This document shows, piece by piece, positions 7,325 to 15,675 of a DNA stretch of 16,992 nucleotides (positions are counted from its first letter, which is position 1; each line of letters begins with the position of its first letter). The stretch comes from DASUBV01 sp035763085. Lineage in GTDB: Bacteria > Actinomycetota > Actinomycetes > Streptosporangiales > Streptosporangiaceae. The translations under genes were made by a program, and so were the position numbers. The notes beneath the pieces are model-generated. The model was not told where the DNA came from. It worked only from the letters and a program-made list of their open reading frames with translations, and did not search any database. The stretch lies in assembly GCA_035763085.1 (NCBI GenBank), contig DASUBV010000318.1:1-16992 (forward strand). The letters are read 5' to 3'.

Positions 7325-9481
7325 TTAGCTGCCAGTACCGCCAGTGCCAGCAGCACGTTGCGTCACTGGGCCACCTTCGGCACCGGCGGCCTCGATGATC
7401 CACGCCAGCACCAGGGCCTCCTCATGCCAGGCGTCATAGCGCCCGCTGCGGCCGCCGTGTCCGGCGATCATCTCGGTCTTCAGCAGGAACGGGCCGCCGC
7501 GGGCCGCCGCCTGCAGCCGCGCTATCCACTTGGCGGGCTCGCTGTACAGCACGCGCGTGTCGTTCAGGCTGGTCAGCGCGAAGATGGGCGGGTACGCCGC
7601 AGCGGAGTCGATGTTCTCGTAGGGCGTGTAGGACTTCATGTAGCGGTAGACATCCGGGTCGTGCAGCGGGTCGCCCCACTCTTCCCACTCGGTCACCGTC
7701 AGCGGCAGGGACGGGTCCAGGATGGTGGTCAGGGCATCCACGAAGGGCACGTGCGCCACGATGCCGCCGAAGGCCCCGGGGTCGATGTTCACCGCCGCCC
7801 CCATGAGCAGCCCGCCAGCCGAGCCGCCCCGCGCGATAACCCGTTCTGGCCTGGTCCATCCGGCCGTCACCAGGTGCCGGGCGCACGCCACGAAGTCCGT
7901 GAAGGTGTTCTTCTTGCGGAGCATCTTCCCGTCGTCGTACCAGTGCCGGCCCATCTCGCCGCCGCCGCGGATGTGCGCGATGGCGTAGACGAACCCGCGG
8001 TCCAGCAGCGACAGCCGGGCGATGGAGAACGTCGGGTCGATGGAGATCTCGTAGCTGCCGTAACCGTAGAGCAGGACCGGCGCGCTGCCGTCCCGCGGCG
8101 TGCCGTCTCGCCAGACCATGGACACCGGGACGCGCGTGCCGTCCTCCGCGGTCGCCCACTCGCGGTGCTGGACGTAGACGGCCGGGTCGTAGTCGGGGCC
8201 GCCGGGCAGCGGCAGCACCGGCTTGCGCCGCAGCAGGGTGAGCTCGCCCGTGCCGGTATCGCAGTCGTAGACCGAGTCCGGCGTCACCAGCGAGGCAAAG
8301 CCGAGCCGGAACGTGGCGGTGTCGTACTCCAGGTTCTGGCCGGGCGCCACGGTGTAGACCGGCTCGGGGAAGTCGATCTCGTAGTCGCTGCCGTCGCCGC
8401 GCAGCACGCGCAGCCCCGTCAGGCCGTCCCGGCGCTGGTGCACCACCAGGTGCCCGGCGAACGCGTCGACGCCCAGCAGCCGGGTGTCGGCGCGGTGCGG
8501 GATCAGCGACGTCCACGCCGCCGGGTCGGTGACCGGGGCCTGCGCCAGCTCGAAGTTCTCGGCGTGGTCGTTGTGCAGGACCAGCAGCCGGTCGGTGCCG
8601 TCGGCGGTCACCTGGTGCTCGACTGAGTACTCCAGGCCGTGCCGGCGCGGCGTCACGACGCGGAACTCGCCGGCCGGGGTGGCGGCGTCCAGCAGCCAGG
8701 CCTCGCTGGTCAGTTTGCTGGAGCTGGCGATGACCAGGTAGCGCTCGCTACGGGTGAGCCCGACGCCGACCCAGAACCGCTCATCCGACTCCTCGAAGAC
8801 GATGACGTCGCTCGCTGCGGGGGTGCCGATCAGGTGCCGCCAGACCCGGTAGGGCCGCCACGCGTCGTCGACGGTGACGTAGAACAGCGCCGACGCGTCG
8901 GCCGACCAGGCGCACCCGTAGAACGCGCCGGGGATCTCATCGGCGGCGACCTGCCCGGTGGCCAGGTTCTTGACCCGCACGGTGAAGCGCTCGCTGCCCT
9001 CGAAGTCGGTGGAGTAGGCCAGCAGGCCGCCGCCGGGACTGAGCTCGTAGGCGCCGAGCGAGAAGAACGCGTGCTCCCCGGCGAGCTCGTTGCCGTCGAG
9101 CAGCACTTCCTCGCCCTCGGCAGGCTCGCCGTCGGCCGGGGCGGCGGGCGGGCCGGACTCGCCGGGCGTTACCGGACGCCGGCAGTGCAGAGCGTACTGC
9201 TGGCCCTCGACCGTCCGGCTGTAGTACCACCAGCCGCCCTTGCGGGCGGGCACCGAGAGGTCGGTTTCCTTGGTCCTGGCCTTGATCTCGCCGAAGATCT
9301 CGTCCCGCAGGCCAGCCTGGCCGGCGGTCAGCGCCTCGGTGTAGGCGTTCTGGGCCTCGAGGTAGGCGATGGTGTCGGCATTGGTCTTATCGGCCAGCCA
9401 GGCGTACTCGTCGACGACGGTGTCACCATGGTGGGTCCGCTTGCTCGGCTCGCGCCGGACGGCGGGCGGCCGGGCGGTCAC
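7325..9481 (-). CDS. ptrB: Oligopeptidase B / prolyl oligopeptidase family serine peptidase (S9A)
   Basis: 718 residues from the GTG start. The N-terminal beta-propeller covers about 60-420 and starts with the family-typical RTHHGDTVVDEYAWLADK. The alpha/beta-hydrolase domain holds the catalytic triad: Ser554 in GGSAGG, Asp641 in LNDTRV, His675 in AGHGGRSGR. The segment HIRGGGEMGRHWYDDGK before the nucleophile is typical of oligopeptidase B. The family cleaves short peptides after Arg or Lys in the cytoplasm; no signal peptide is seen. Start choice: the first ATG (9505) has no ribosome-binding site, whereas GTG at 9481 has AGGAG exactly 6 nt upstream and gives the shorter N-terminus expected. 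It runs on the same strand as the Tcp-like operon but is separated by about 490 bp, so it is unlikely to be functionally tied to it. The length fits the family. Confidence 0.93.
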   Translation of the reverse strand: MTARPPAVRREPSKRTHHGDTVVDEYAWLADKTNADTIAYLEAQNAYTEALTAGQAGLRDEIFGEIKARTKETDLSVPARKGGWWYYSRTVEGQQYALHCRRPVTPGESGPPAAPADGEPAEGEEVLLDGNELAGEHAFFSLGAYELSPGGGLLAYSTDFEGSERFTVRVKNLATGQVAADEIPGAFYGCAWSADASALFYVTVDDAWRPYRVWRHLIGTPAASDVIVFEESDERFWVGVGLTRSERYLVIASSSKLTSEAWLLDAATPAGEFRVVTPRRHGLEYSVEHQVTADGTDRLLVLHNDHAENFELAQAPVTDPAAWTSLIPHRADTRLLGVDAFAGHLVVHQRRDGLTGLRVLRGDGSDYEIDFPEPVYTVAPGQNLEYDTATFRLGFASLVTPDSVYDCDTGTGELTLLRRKPVLPLPGGPDYDPAVYVQHREWATAEDGTRVPVSMVWRDGTPRDGSAPVLLYGYGSYEISIDPTFSIARLSLLDRGFVYAIAHIRGGGEMGRHWYDDGKMLRKKNTFTDFVACARHLVTAGWTRPERVIARGGSAGGLLMGAAVNIDPGAFGGIVAHVPFVDALTTILDPSLPLTVTEWEEWGDPLHDPDVYRYMKSYTPYENIDSAAAYPPIFALTSLNDTRVLYSEPAKWIARLQAAARGGPFLLKTEMIAGHGGRSGRYDAWHEEALVLAWIIEAAGAEGGPVTQRAAGTGGTGS

Positions 9482-9534
9482 GGCAGTCTCCTGCTGAGGG
9501 CTCATGGCCGCAGTCTAGGCACGCCCCCCGCTAT

Positions 9535-9577
9535 ACGTTGAAGCGGAATTCCACGAAGTTCCGTCACCGATACGCAT
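9535..9577 (-). pseudogene. Decayed second copy of the ychF 3' end
   Basis: The minus strand reads a perfect 20-bp copy of the ychF 3' end (9535-9554 equals 10421-10440), encoding VEFRFNV followed by a stop (GTATAG here, GTCTGA in ychF). Beyond the core the match continues in decayed form: GTCACC against GTCGCC, then 4 nt, then CGCAT against CGCAT, with one 5-nt insertion that breaks the frame. It therefore behaves as an untranslated remnant of a YchF C-terminus rather than a chance match. It sits between vapC and ptrB. Confidence 0.8.
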
Positions 9578-9661
9578 GTGCGTGGCCGCCGAACTCAGCG
9601 TCGACCGCAGCCTTCTGAGAGCCCATCGTCGCACGCTGCTCGACGCAGCGCCTGCCGGAAA

Positions 9662-10075
9662 TCAACCATCTGACCAGGGGTTGAGGTACTCAACGCCGGA
9701 GCGTTCGAAGTCGCGGGTGTTCCGGGTGACGACGGTCAGGCCCCGGGCAAGCGCGGTGCCCGCGATGAGCGCGTCGTGCTGGGGCGCCTGGTCTGGTACG
9801 TGCAGCGATGCGACACGGCGGGCGGCCGCGAGATCGAGTGGCAGGATGCGGTCGGCGAAGCCGGTGAGCACGTTGTTTTCGAACCATCGGGTAAGGATGC
9901 GGGCCTGGTCGGGGTCGGTTCGCTGTTTCCGCAGGATCCCGGTCTCGATCTCGATGATGGTCACGACGCTAATGGCAAGGTCCGCCGCGCTCTGCCCGGC
10001 CACCCACTTCTTGACCCCGGAGTCGCCGCGCCGCTTTCGGAGCTCGCTGACGACATTGGTGTCGAGCAGGTACAT
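9662..10075 (-). CDS. vapC: VapC-type PIN-domain toxin ribonuclease (FitB-like)
   Basis: 137 residues, a single PIN domain. The acidic metal-binding residues are visible: Asp5 in LLDTNVVSEL, Glu42/Glu44 in TIIEIETGI, Asp101 in PQHDALIAGTA, and Asp122 in VTRNTRDF. PIN toxins are Mg2+/Mn2+-dependent RNases, usually cutting tRNA or rRNA to stop translation, and are held inactive by the partner antitoxin. The ATG shares one base with the antitoxin stop (TGATG at 10073-10077) and has no good ribosome-binding site of its own, so translation should be coupled to the antitoxin. The longer frame to 10150 only overlaps the antitoxin and is rejected. All four catalytic positions are intact, so the toxin is probably functional. 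The pair lies inside the ychF-repeat-flanked segment. Confidence 0.93.
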   Translation of the reverse strand: MYLLDTNVVSELRKRRGDSGVKKWVAGQSAADLAISVVTIIEIETGILRKQRTDPDQARILTRWFENNVLTGFADRILPLDLAAARRVASLHVPDQAPQHDALIAGTALARGLTVVTRNTRDFERSGVEYLNPWSDG

Positions 10076-10314
10076 CAGACGTTCGCGGGTCGGATGTCCA
10101 AGCCGGCCGGCTCGATCTCGAACTCGACCTCCTCGTCCATCTCCAGCCAATCGGCAAGATCAGCTGGCGTGCGAAGCAGTCGCTGATACTCGGCGTAGGT
10201 CAACAGCACGAAGGACGGGCGGCTGTGCTCGGTGATCACCACCGGTTCTCCCTCGGCCGCGCGCTTGACCTGGCTAGGGCGCTGATTGAACTCAGCCGCG
10301 GTAACGGTAACCAC
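10075..10314 (-). CDS. Phd/YefM-family antitoxin
   Basis: 79 residues. The N-terminal half VTVTAAEFNQRPSQVKRAAEGEPVVITEHSRP is the Phd/YefM DNA-binding and dimerisation fold (the pattern: residues before a conserved Asn, a helix, then a GEPVVIT strand). The acidic C-terminal part (about 50-79, DWLEMDEEVEFEIEP) is the likely toxin-wrapping tail. Role: neutralises the VapC toxin and represses its own operon. Start choice: GTG at 10314 has GGAGG 5 nt upstream. A GTG two codons earlier (10320) would sit directly on the Shine-Dalgarno and is unlikely. It overlaps the toxin start by one base. The partner class (Phd with a PIN toxin rather than VapB with VapC) is a known mixed pairing. Confidence 0.92.
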   Translation of the reverse strand: MVTVTAAEFNQRPSQVKRAAEGEPVVITEHSRPSFVLLTYAEYQRLLRTPADLADWLEMDEEVEFEIEPAGLDIRPANV

Positions 10315-10330
10315 ATCCACCTCCCTTGAA

Positions 10331-10349
10331 GTAGTATATGTAACTACAT
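10331..10349. promoter_or_regulatory. AT-rich nested inverted repeats: toxin-antitoxin operator
   Basis: Two overlapping dyads: GTAGT-7 nt-ACTAC (10331-10335 / 10343-10347) and ATGTA-AC-TACAT (10338-10349). They lie 17-35 nt upstream of the antitoxin start, over the likely transcription start. This AT-rich patch stands out sharply from the surrounding GC-rich DNA. Phd-family antitoxins bind such dyads to repress their own promoter. Confidence 0.6.
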
Positions 10350-10376
10350 CTTACAGGGGGGAGGCAGCACCCGCAA
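10348..10376 (-). promoter_or_regulatory. Predicted promoter of the phd-vapC operon
   Basis: On the minus strand TTGCGG (10371-10376) and TAAGAT (10348-10353) are separated by exactly 17 bp, a plausible housekeeping sigma pair (3/6 and 4/6 consensus matches). A second -10-like TATACT lies at 10333-10338 but has no matching -35. The candidate operator dyads overlap the start side of this promoter. Confidence 0.4.
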
Positions 10377-10416
10377 TCCCGCAGATGGTCACCCGCCTGA
10401 CACACATTCCTGGGTC

Positions 10417-11508
<1,092 letters not shown>

Positions 11509-11716
11509 CTGCGCGAGTCTAGGGGGCCGGCGGCGGCATCCGGGTCGCGGCAGCCCCCGGCACTAGCCGCGATTCCCGGCGGGCGCTCCCCCATGCCGCG
11601 GGCCTGGCGGCGGGCGCCGGACATCGCTGTTGTCAGCGGCAGCCGCGCCAGCAGTTCGCGGGCGATGCCCGGCACGCGGGCGTGTCGGGCGGAAACTGTC
11701 CGCCGCGGCTGCCAGC

Positions 11717-13054
11717 ATGGCCGATATGGATGGCATCTCGCTGTTTGCCGGGCTGCTAGCCGCCCTCGCGCTCGGGGCCGCGATCGGCTACCTGTACGCG
11801 CGGTCCAGGCTGGCGGCGGTGACCGCCGACCTGACCGGGCAGGCCCGCGCCGCGCAGGAGCGCGAGCGCGCGGCCCAGGACCGGGCGGCCATCCTGGAGC
11901 GGGCTGCGCAGGAAAAGGCCGCGCTGCTGGACGGCCAGCTCGCCGAGCGCTTCCAGGCGATGTCGGCGCAGGCTCTGGAGCGCAGCGCCACGACCTTCCT
12001 GGAGATCGCCGAGGGCCGGCTGGGCGCGGCCAATGCCCGGGCGGCCGGCGAGCTGGAGACCCGGCGGGCGGCCGTCGAGCACCTGGTCCAGCCGCTGCGC
12101 GAGACCCTGGCCCGGGTGGAAGCCCAGCTGCGCGAGACCGACGCGGAGCGGCAGCGCTCGCACGCCGCCCTCACCGAGCAGTTCACCATCGCCCGGCAGA
12201 GCTCCGAGCAGCTGCGAGTCCAGACCCAGGCGCTGGTCACCGCCCTGCGGCGGCCCGAGGCGCGCGGCCGGTGGGGCGAGATGCAGCTGCGCCGGGTGGT
12301 CGAGCTGGCCGGGATGAGCGCGCGCTGCGACTTCGAGGAGCAGGTCAGCGTCCAGGCTGCGGACGGGGCGCTGCGCCCGGACATGGTGGTCCGGCTGGCC
12401 GGCGGCAAGAACATCGTGGTCGATTCCAAGGTCTCCCTGGCGGCTTACCTGGAAGCGGCCGAGGCCGCCGACGACCAGGTCCGCTCGGGACGGCTGGACG
12501 CGCACGCCCGGCACCTGCGCGAGCACGTGGACCGGCTGGCGGCGAAGTCGTACTGGGCCGCGCTCAGCCCGGCCCCGGAGTTCGTCGTGCTGTTCATCCC
12601 CGGCGAGGCGTTCCTGGCGCCGGGGCTCGAGCACGATCCCGGCCTGCTGGAGTACGCGATGGCCCGCAGGGTGCACATCGCCACCCCGACCACGCTGGTG
12701 ACGATGCTGCGCACGGCGCAGTACGCCTGGCAGCAGGAGGCGCTGTCGGCCAACGCCCGCGCGGTGTTCGACCTGGGCCGCGAGCTGTACGAGCGGCTGT
12801 CGGGCCTGGGCCGGCACGCCGATGAGCTCGGCAAGTCGCTGGGCAGGGCCGTAACGGCCTATAACAAGGCAGTCGGCTCCCTGGAGAGCCGGGTCCTGGT
12901 CACCGCACGTAAGCTAGCTGAGCTCGGCGTGGTCGACGGCGAGCTGGATCCGCCGCGGCCGGCGGAGGAAACCGTCCGGGCCCTGTCCGCGCCGGAATTG
13001 GTCGTCGAGCCCGTGCCCGAGCTCGTCGCCCGGCAGGCGAGTGCGGCCAGCTGA
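11717..13054 (+). CDS. rmuC: RmuC-family DNA recombination protein
   Basis: 445 residues. An N-terminal hydrophobic anchor (about 7-27) is followed by a long Ala/Glu/Arg/Gln-rich coiled coil (about 28-175), then the RmuC domain (about 175-425). Family hallmarks seen: RRPEARGRWGEMQLRRVVELAGM (178-200), DMVVRLAGGKNIVVDSKVSL (222-241), and a FIPGEAFLAP plus IATPTTLVTMLRT segment. RmuC is thought to be a membrane-tethered nuclease-fold protein limiting rearrangements at inverted repeats; its activity is not firmly known. Start: ATG at 11717 gives a short leader before the anchor; ATG at 11726 is equally possible; neither has a clear ribosome-binding site. The longer frame to 11630 adds only low-complexity sequence. 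It is divergent from ychF and followed 64 bp later by the DUF6542-type gene. Confidence 0.92.
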   Translation: MADMDGISLFAGLLAALALGAAIGYLYARSRLAAVTADLTGQARAAQERERAAQDRAAILERAAQEKAALLDGQLAERFQAMSAQALERSATTFLEIAEGRLGAANARAAGELETRRAAVEHLVQPLRETLARVEAQLRETDAERQRSHAALTEQFTIARQSSEQLRVQTQALVTALRRPEARGRWGEMQLRRVVELAGMSARCDFEEQVSVQAADGALRPDMVVRLAGGKNIVVDSKVSLAAYLEAAEAADDQVRSGRLDAHARHLREHVDRLAAKSYWAALSPAPEFVVLFIPGEAFLAPGLEHDPGLLEYAMARRVHIATPTTLVTMLRTAQYAWQQEALSANARAVFDLGRELYERLSGLGRHADELGKSLGRAVTAYNKAVGSLESRVLVTARKLAELGVVDGELDPPRPAEETVRALSAPELVVEPVPELVARQASAAS

Positions 13055-13118
13055 CCGGGCGGCCGGCGGCCGTCGCGAGCAGCACCTGACCAGCGTGACG
13101 CATCAGACCAGGGGGACC

Positions 13119-13610
13119 ATGAGCGTGCCCAGCGGAACCCGGTCCGCGGCCCGGGCCCCGGCGGGAAGCCAGGGCGCCCGGTCGTCCCGCTCCGGGCGCG
13201 GCGGCCAGGCCCGGCTCACCGGACGCGGCTCGGTGCTGGTGATGGTCCTGCTCTTCCTGGCCGGCTGCCTGATCGCGGCGTGGTCGGGCCACAACTGGCC
13301 GGCCGGGCTGGGGTATCTCGCGGGCGCCCTGCTGGCCGCCGGCTACGCCCGGCGCGAGGCACTGCTGCTGGTCGTCATCGCCCCGCCGGTCATCTTCGCG
13401 ATGACGCTCATCGCGGCCGAGCTGGTCACCGCGGGCGGCAGCACGCTGCTCGCGACCGCCGAGGGCACGATCCTGGTACTGGCCGCGGTCGCGCCGTGGC
13501 TGTTCTGCGGAACGGCGGCCTGCGTGGTCCTCGCGTGGCTGCGCGGGCTGCCGCGCTGCGTCCGCGAGCTGCGGGCGGATATCGGCGGCCGCGGCGCGGC
13601 CGACAGCTAG
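13119..13610 (+). CDS. DUF6542-type four-helix membrane protein
   Basis: 163 residues: a basic Ser/Gly/Arg-rich cytoplasmic N-terminus (1-33), then LTGRGS and four predicted membrane helices (about 37-55, 60-77, 81-103, 117-140) and a short tail. The LTGRG entry motif and the LLLVVIAPPVIF third helix match what I recall of the DUF6542 family, whose mycobacterial member (Rv1111c) sits between lytB2/ispH and ychF. The position here is equivalent. Function unknown. ATG at 13119 is chosen for the AGGGGGA ribosome-binding site 3-4 nt upstream; the frame back to 13041 lacks support. The stop codon lies inside the palindrome shared with the convergent ispH gene, so the C-terminal AADS is dictated by the terminator sequence. 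Family identity comes from topology and gene order. Confidence 0.8.
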   Translation: MSVPSGTRSAARAPAGSQGARSSRSGRGGQARLTGRGSVLVMVLLFLAGCLIAAWSGHNWPAGLGYLAGALLAAGYARREALLLVVIAPPVIFAMTLIAAELVTAGGSTLLATAEGTILVLAAVAPWLFCGTAACVVLAWLRGLPRCVRELRADIGGRGAADS

Positions 13611-13625
13611 CGGCTAGCTGTCGGC
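13599..13625. terminator. Bidirectional terminator palindrome containing two stop codons
   Basis: GCCGACAGCTAG (13599-13610), loop CGG, CTAGCTGTCGGC (13614-13625): a perfect 12-bp stem between two convergent genes. The left arm ends in the TAG stop of the DUF6542-type gene; the right arm starts with the complement of the ispH TAG stop. Both proteins therefore end ADS-stop. There is no T tract, which is normal for actinobacterial terminators. The symmetry serves transcription from both sides. Confidence 0.85.
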
Positions 13626-14576
13626 GGCCTGGCGCAGCTCGCGCGGCAGCGCGAACACCATCCGCTCCTTGACCGCCTCGATCTCCTCTACGTCGCTGAA
13701 GCCCAGCTCGCTCAGCCGGCTCAGCACGCCGTCAACCAGGACCTCGGGTACCGACGCGCCGCTGCTGACGCCGATTGTCGACGCGTCGGTGAGCCAGTCC
13801 GCGTCGATCGCTGAGGCATCGTCGACCAGGTGCGCGGCCTTGGCCCCGGAGTCGAGCGCGACCTCGACCAGGCGGACCGAGTTCGAGGAGTTGGCCGAGC
13901 CGACGACAATGAGGACATCGCAGTCAGCCGCGATCTGCTTGACAGCCGTCTGCCGGTTCTGCGTCGCGTAGCAGATGTCATCGCTGGGCGGATCCAGCAG
14001 CTGCGGGAACCGCTCGCGCAAGGCGGCCACGGTCTCCTTGGTCTCGTCCACCGACAGGGTGGTCTGGGACAGCCAGGCGACCTTCGAGGGATCGCGGACG
14101 TGTACCGACTCGCTGCCCTGCGGCCCGTCCACGAGGTGGATGTTGGTCGGCGCCTCGCCGGTTGTCCCGATGACCTCCTCATGGCCGTCGTGGCCGATGA
14201 GCAGGATGTCGTAGCCCTGCGCGGCGAACCGGCGCGCCTCGCTGTGCACCTTGGTGACCAGCGGGCAGGTGGCGTCGATGGTGCGCAGGCCGCGGTTCTT
14301 GGCGTCGTCGCGGACCTGCGGCGCGATGCCGTGCGCGGAGAACACGACCACGGATCCCTCGGGGACCTCCGCGGTCTCATCGACGAAAATCGCGCCGCGC
14401 TTCTCCAGGCTTGCTACGACATGAGTGTTATGCACGATCTGCTTGCGCACGTAGACCGGAGCGCCGAATTGCTCCAGTGCTTTCTCGACCGCATGAACGG
14501 CTCGCTCGACTCCGGCGCAGTAGCCACGGGGCCGCAGAAGAAGCACTTTGCGGGTTGGCGCAGACATGCCATCCAT
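13614..14576 (-). CDS. ispH: 4-hydroxy-3-methylbut-2-enyl diphosphate reductase (IspH/LytB)
   Basis: 320 residues. IspH carries out the last step of the MEP isoprenoid pathway, reducing HMBPP to IPP and DMAPP with a [4Fe-4S] cluster. The three cluster cysteines are visible: Cys20 in PRGYCAGV, Cys104 in IDATCPLV, Cys202 in DDICYATQNRQ. Substrate-binding elements are also present: VHNTHVV, SAHGIAP, the TTGEAP glutamate, and the SANSSNS loop. ATG at 14576 (MDGMSAP) and ATG at 14567 (MSAP) are both possible; neither has a good ribosome-binding site. The frame up to 14933 adds only low-complexity residues. It is convergent with the DUF6542-type gene, sharing a palindromic terminator, and divergent from the lipid-droplet-associated gene across about 220 bp, which probably holds both promoters. 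Confidence 0.97.
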   Translation of the reverse strand: MDGMSAPTRKVLLLRPRGYCAGVERAVHAVEKALEQFGAPVYVRKQIVHNTHVVASLEKRGAIFVDETAEVPEGSVVVFSAHGIAPQVRDDAKNRGLRTIDATCPLVTKVHSEARRFAAQGYDILLIGHDGHEEVIGTTGEAPTNIHLVDGPQGSESVHVRDPSKVAWLSQTTLSVDETKETVAALRERFPQLLDPPSDDICYATQNRQTAVKQIAADCDVLIVVGSANSSNSVRLVEVALDSGAKAAHLVDDASAIDADWLTDASTIGVSSGASVPEVLVDGVLSRLSELGFSDVEEIEAVKERMVFALPRELRQAADS

Positions 14577-14798
14577 GTTAGGTGATCGGTCCCGTGGCCC
14601 GGCGAGGCGCCACGGCTCCCGGGCGGTGCCAGGGCGCCGCCCGGCCCGTCGGAGGGCGCGCCGCGCCGGCCCGGCCTTGCGCGGGTTGCCGGGGGGACGA
14701 GAATGTTGCCAGGTTGGGCAGGACGCGGGGACGGGGCACGAGCACAATCGCGAGCTGCCAGGACGGAATGGCGCCGGGCACAGCCGAGGGAGATCAGG

Positions 14799-15647
14799 AT
14801 GGGCATCCCGCAGGTCACTGACCGCATCAAGGAGGCGCCTGCGCATGCGCTGCGCGCGGTTTTCTCCGGGTTCGGCCAGCTGCTGCTCGCCGCCGAGCGG
14901 CTGCGCGGCCAGGCAGGCGGCCCGGCCCGCCACCCGGACGCCGGAGCGGCTGAAGCCCTGGCGGCCCCGGCGGGCCCAGGTCCGGCAGGCTCAGCTCCGG
15001 CAGGCCCAGGTCCGGCAGGCTCAGCTCCGGCAGGCACGGGTCCGGCAGGCACGGGTCCGGCAGGCACGGCGAGCCCGGCTGGCCAGACTGGCCCTGCCGA
15101 GCGTGCAGCTGACCCGGCCAGCGCGCGCTGGCGCTCGCTCGACCGGACCGGCAACGTCCGGATCCTGTCCCCCGACGACCCGGCCGAGGACTCGCGCCTG
15201 ACCCCGCAGGCCCCGGAAGCACCAGCAGCGGCCCGGCCGGCCGGGCCGCCCGATGCCACGGAGCCCGCCACCGACGCCGAGCCCATCACGCCAGCCGAGC
15301 CCGCCACCGCGGCTGAGCCCATCACAGCAGCCGAACCCATCACCGCGGCTGAGCCCGCCACCGCGGCGGAGCCCGCCACGCCAGCCGAGCCCACCGCCGC
15401 CGCCGAGCCCACCACGGCAGCCAAGCCCCCTACGGCTGCCCGTCCCGCCAATGTCATCGAGACGGCCGCTGCCGACCTGCCGGTACCCGGTTACGACTCG
15501 CTCACGCTGCCCTCGCTGCGGGCCCGGCTGCGCCACCTGGACGCCAGCCAGCTCCAGGTGCTCATCACTTACGAGCGAGAGCACGGCGGCCGCGCTGACG
15601 TCGTGGCCATGTTCGAGCGGCGGATCGCGAAGCTGGCGGGCCAGTGA
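14799..15647 (+). CDS. Lipid-droplet-associated protein homologue with two tandem-repeat linkers
   Basis: 282 residues. The N-terminus (1-36, IKEAPAHALRAVFSGFGQLLLAAERL) is an amphipathic or hydrophobic helix suited to membrane or droplet binding. The middle is disordered and holds two arrays: six 5-residue units G-x-x-P-A (about 59-88) and ten 6-residue units E/K-P-x-x-x-A (about 155-214). The C-terminus (about 226-282) is a conserved small helical domain: YDSLTLPSLRARLRHLDASQLQVLITYERE, then VVAMFERRIAKL. This C-terminal signature and the place between ispH and xseA match the actinobacterial gene annotated lipid droplet-associated protein (Rv1109c position). A GGAG ribosome-binding site lies 6 nt before the ATG; the frame back to 14703 has none. 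xseA begins 28 bp downstream, so the two are probably co-transcribed. The family name is fairly sure; the biochemical role is unknown. Confidence 0.75.
   Translation: MGIPQVTDRIKEAPAHALRAVFSGFGQLLLAAERLRGQAGGPARHPDAGAAEALAAPAGPGPAGSAPAGPGPAGSAPAGTGPAGTGPAGTASPAGQTGPAERAADPASARWRSLDRTGNVRILSPDDPAEDSRLTPQAPEAPAAARPAGPPDATEPATDAEPITPAEPATAAEPITAAEPITAAEPATAAEPATPAEPTAAAEPTTAAKPPTAARPANVIETAAADLPVPGYDSLTLPSLRARLRHLDASQLQVLITYEREHGGRADVVAMFERRIAKLAGQ
14973..15062 (+). repeat. Six tandem 15-bp units coding G-x-x-P-A
   Basis: Units start at 14973, 14988, 15003, 15018, 15033 and 15048, each ending tccggca. They alternate ggcccaggtccggca / ggctcagctccggca and then ggcacgggtccggca twice. They are in frame with the lipid-droplet-associated gene, so copy changes would not break it. 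Confidence 0.9.
15261..15440 (+). repeat. Ten tandem 18-bp units coding E/K-P-x-x-x-A
   Basis: Units begin every 18 bp from 15261 (gagccc...). They code EPATDA, EPITPA, EPATAA, EPITAA, EPITAA, EPATAA, EPATPA, EPTAAA, EPTTAA and KPPTAA. The array is fully in frame and lies in the disordered linker of the lipid-droplet-associated protein. The divergence between units suggests an older array than the 15-bp one. Confidence 0.9.
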
Positions 15648-15675
15648 GCCGGCCAGCGCGCGACCGGGGCCTGGC

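Noticed and set aside
7127..8626. 499-codon plus-strand frame opposite ptrB
   Set aside because: Antisense shadow with no motifs; the minus frame carries the full catalytic triad.
9576..10235. 219-codon plus-strand frame across the toxin-antitoxin region
   Set aside because: Antisense to vapC and phd, both of which have family motifs and coupled starts.
11726..14576. Shared 11-bp ATGGATGGCAT at the starts of rmuC (11726) and ispH (14566-14576)
   Set aside because: Too short and limited to start codons of unrelated proteins; probably coincidence.
14973..15440. Repeat arrays considered as CRISPR
   Set aside because: Units are contiguous without spacers, multiples of three, and in frame inside a coding sequence.
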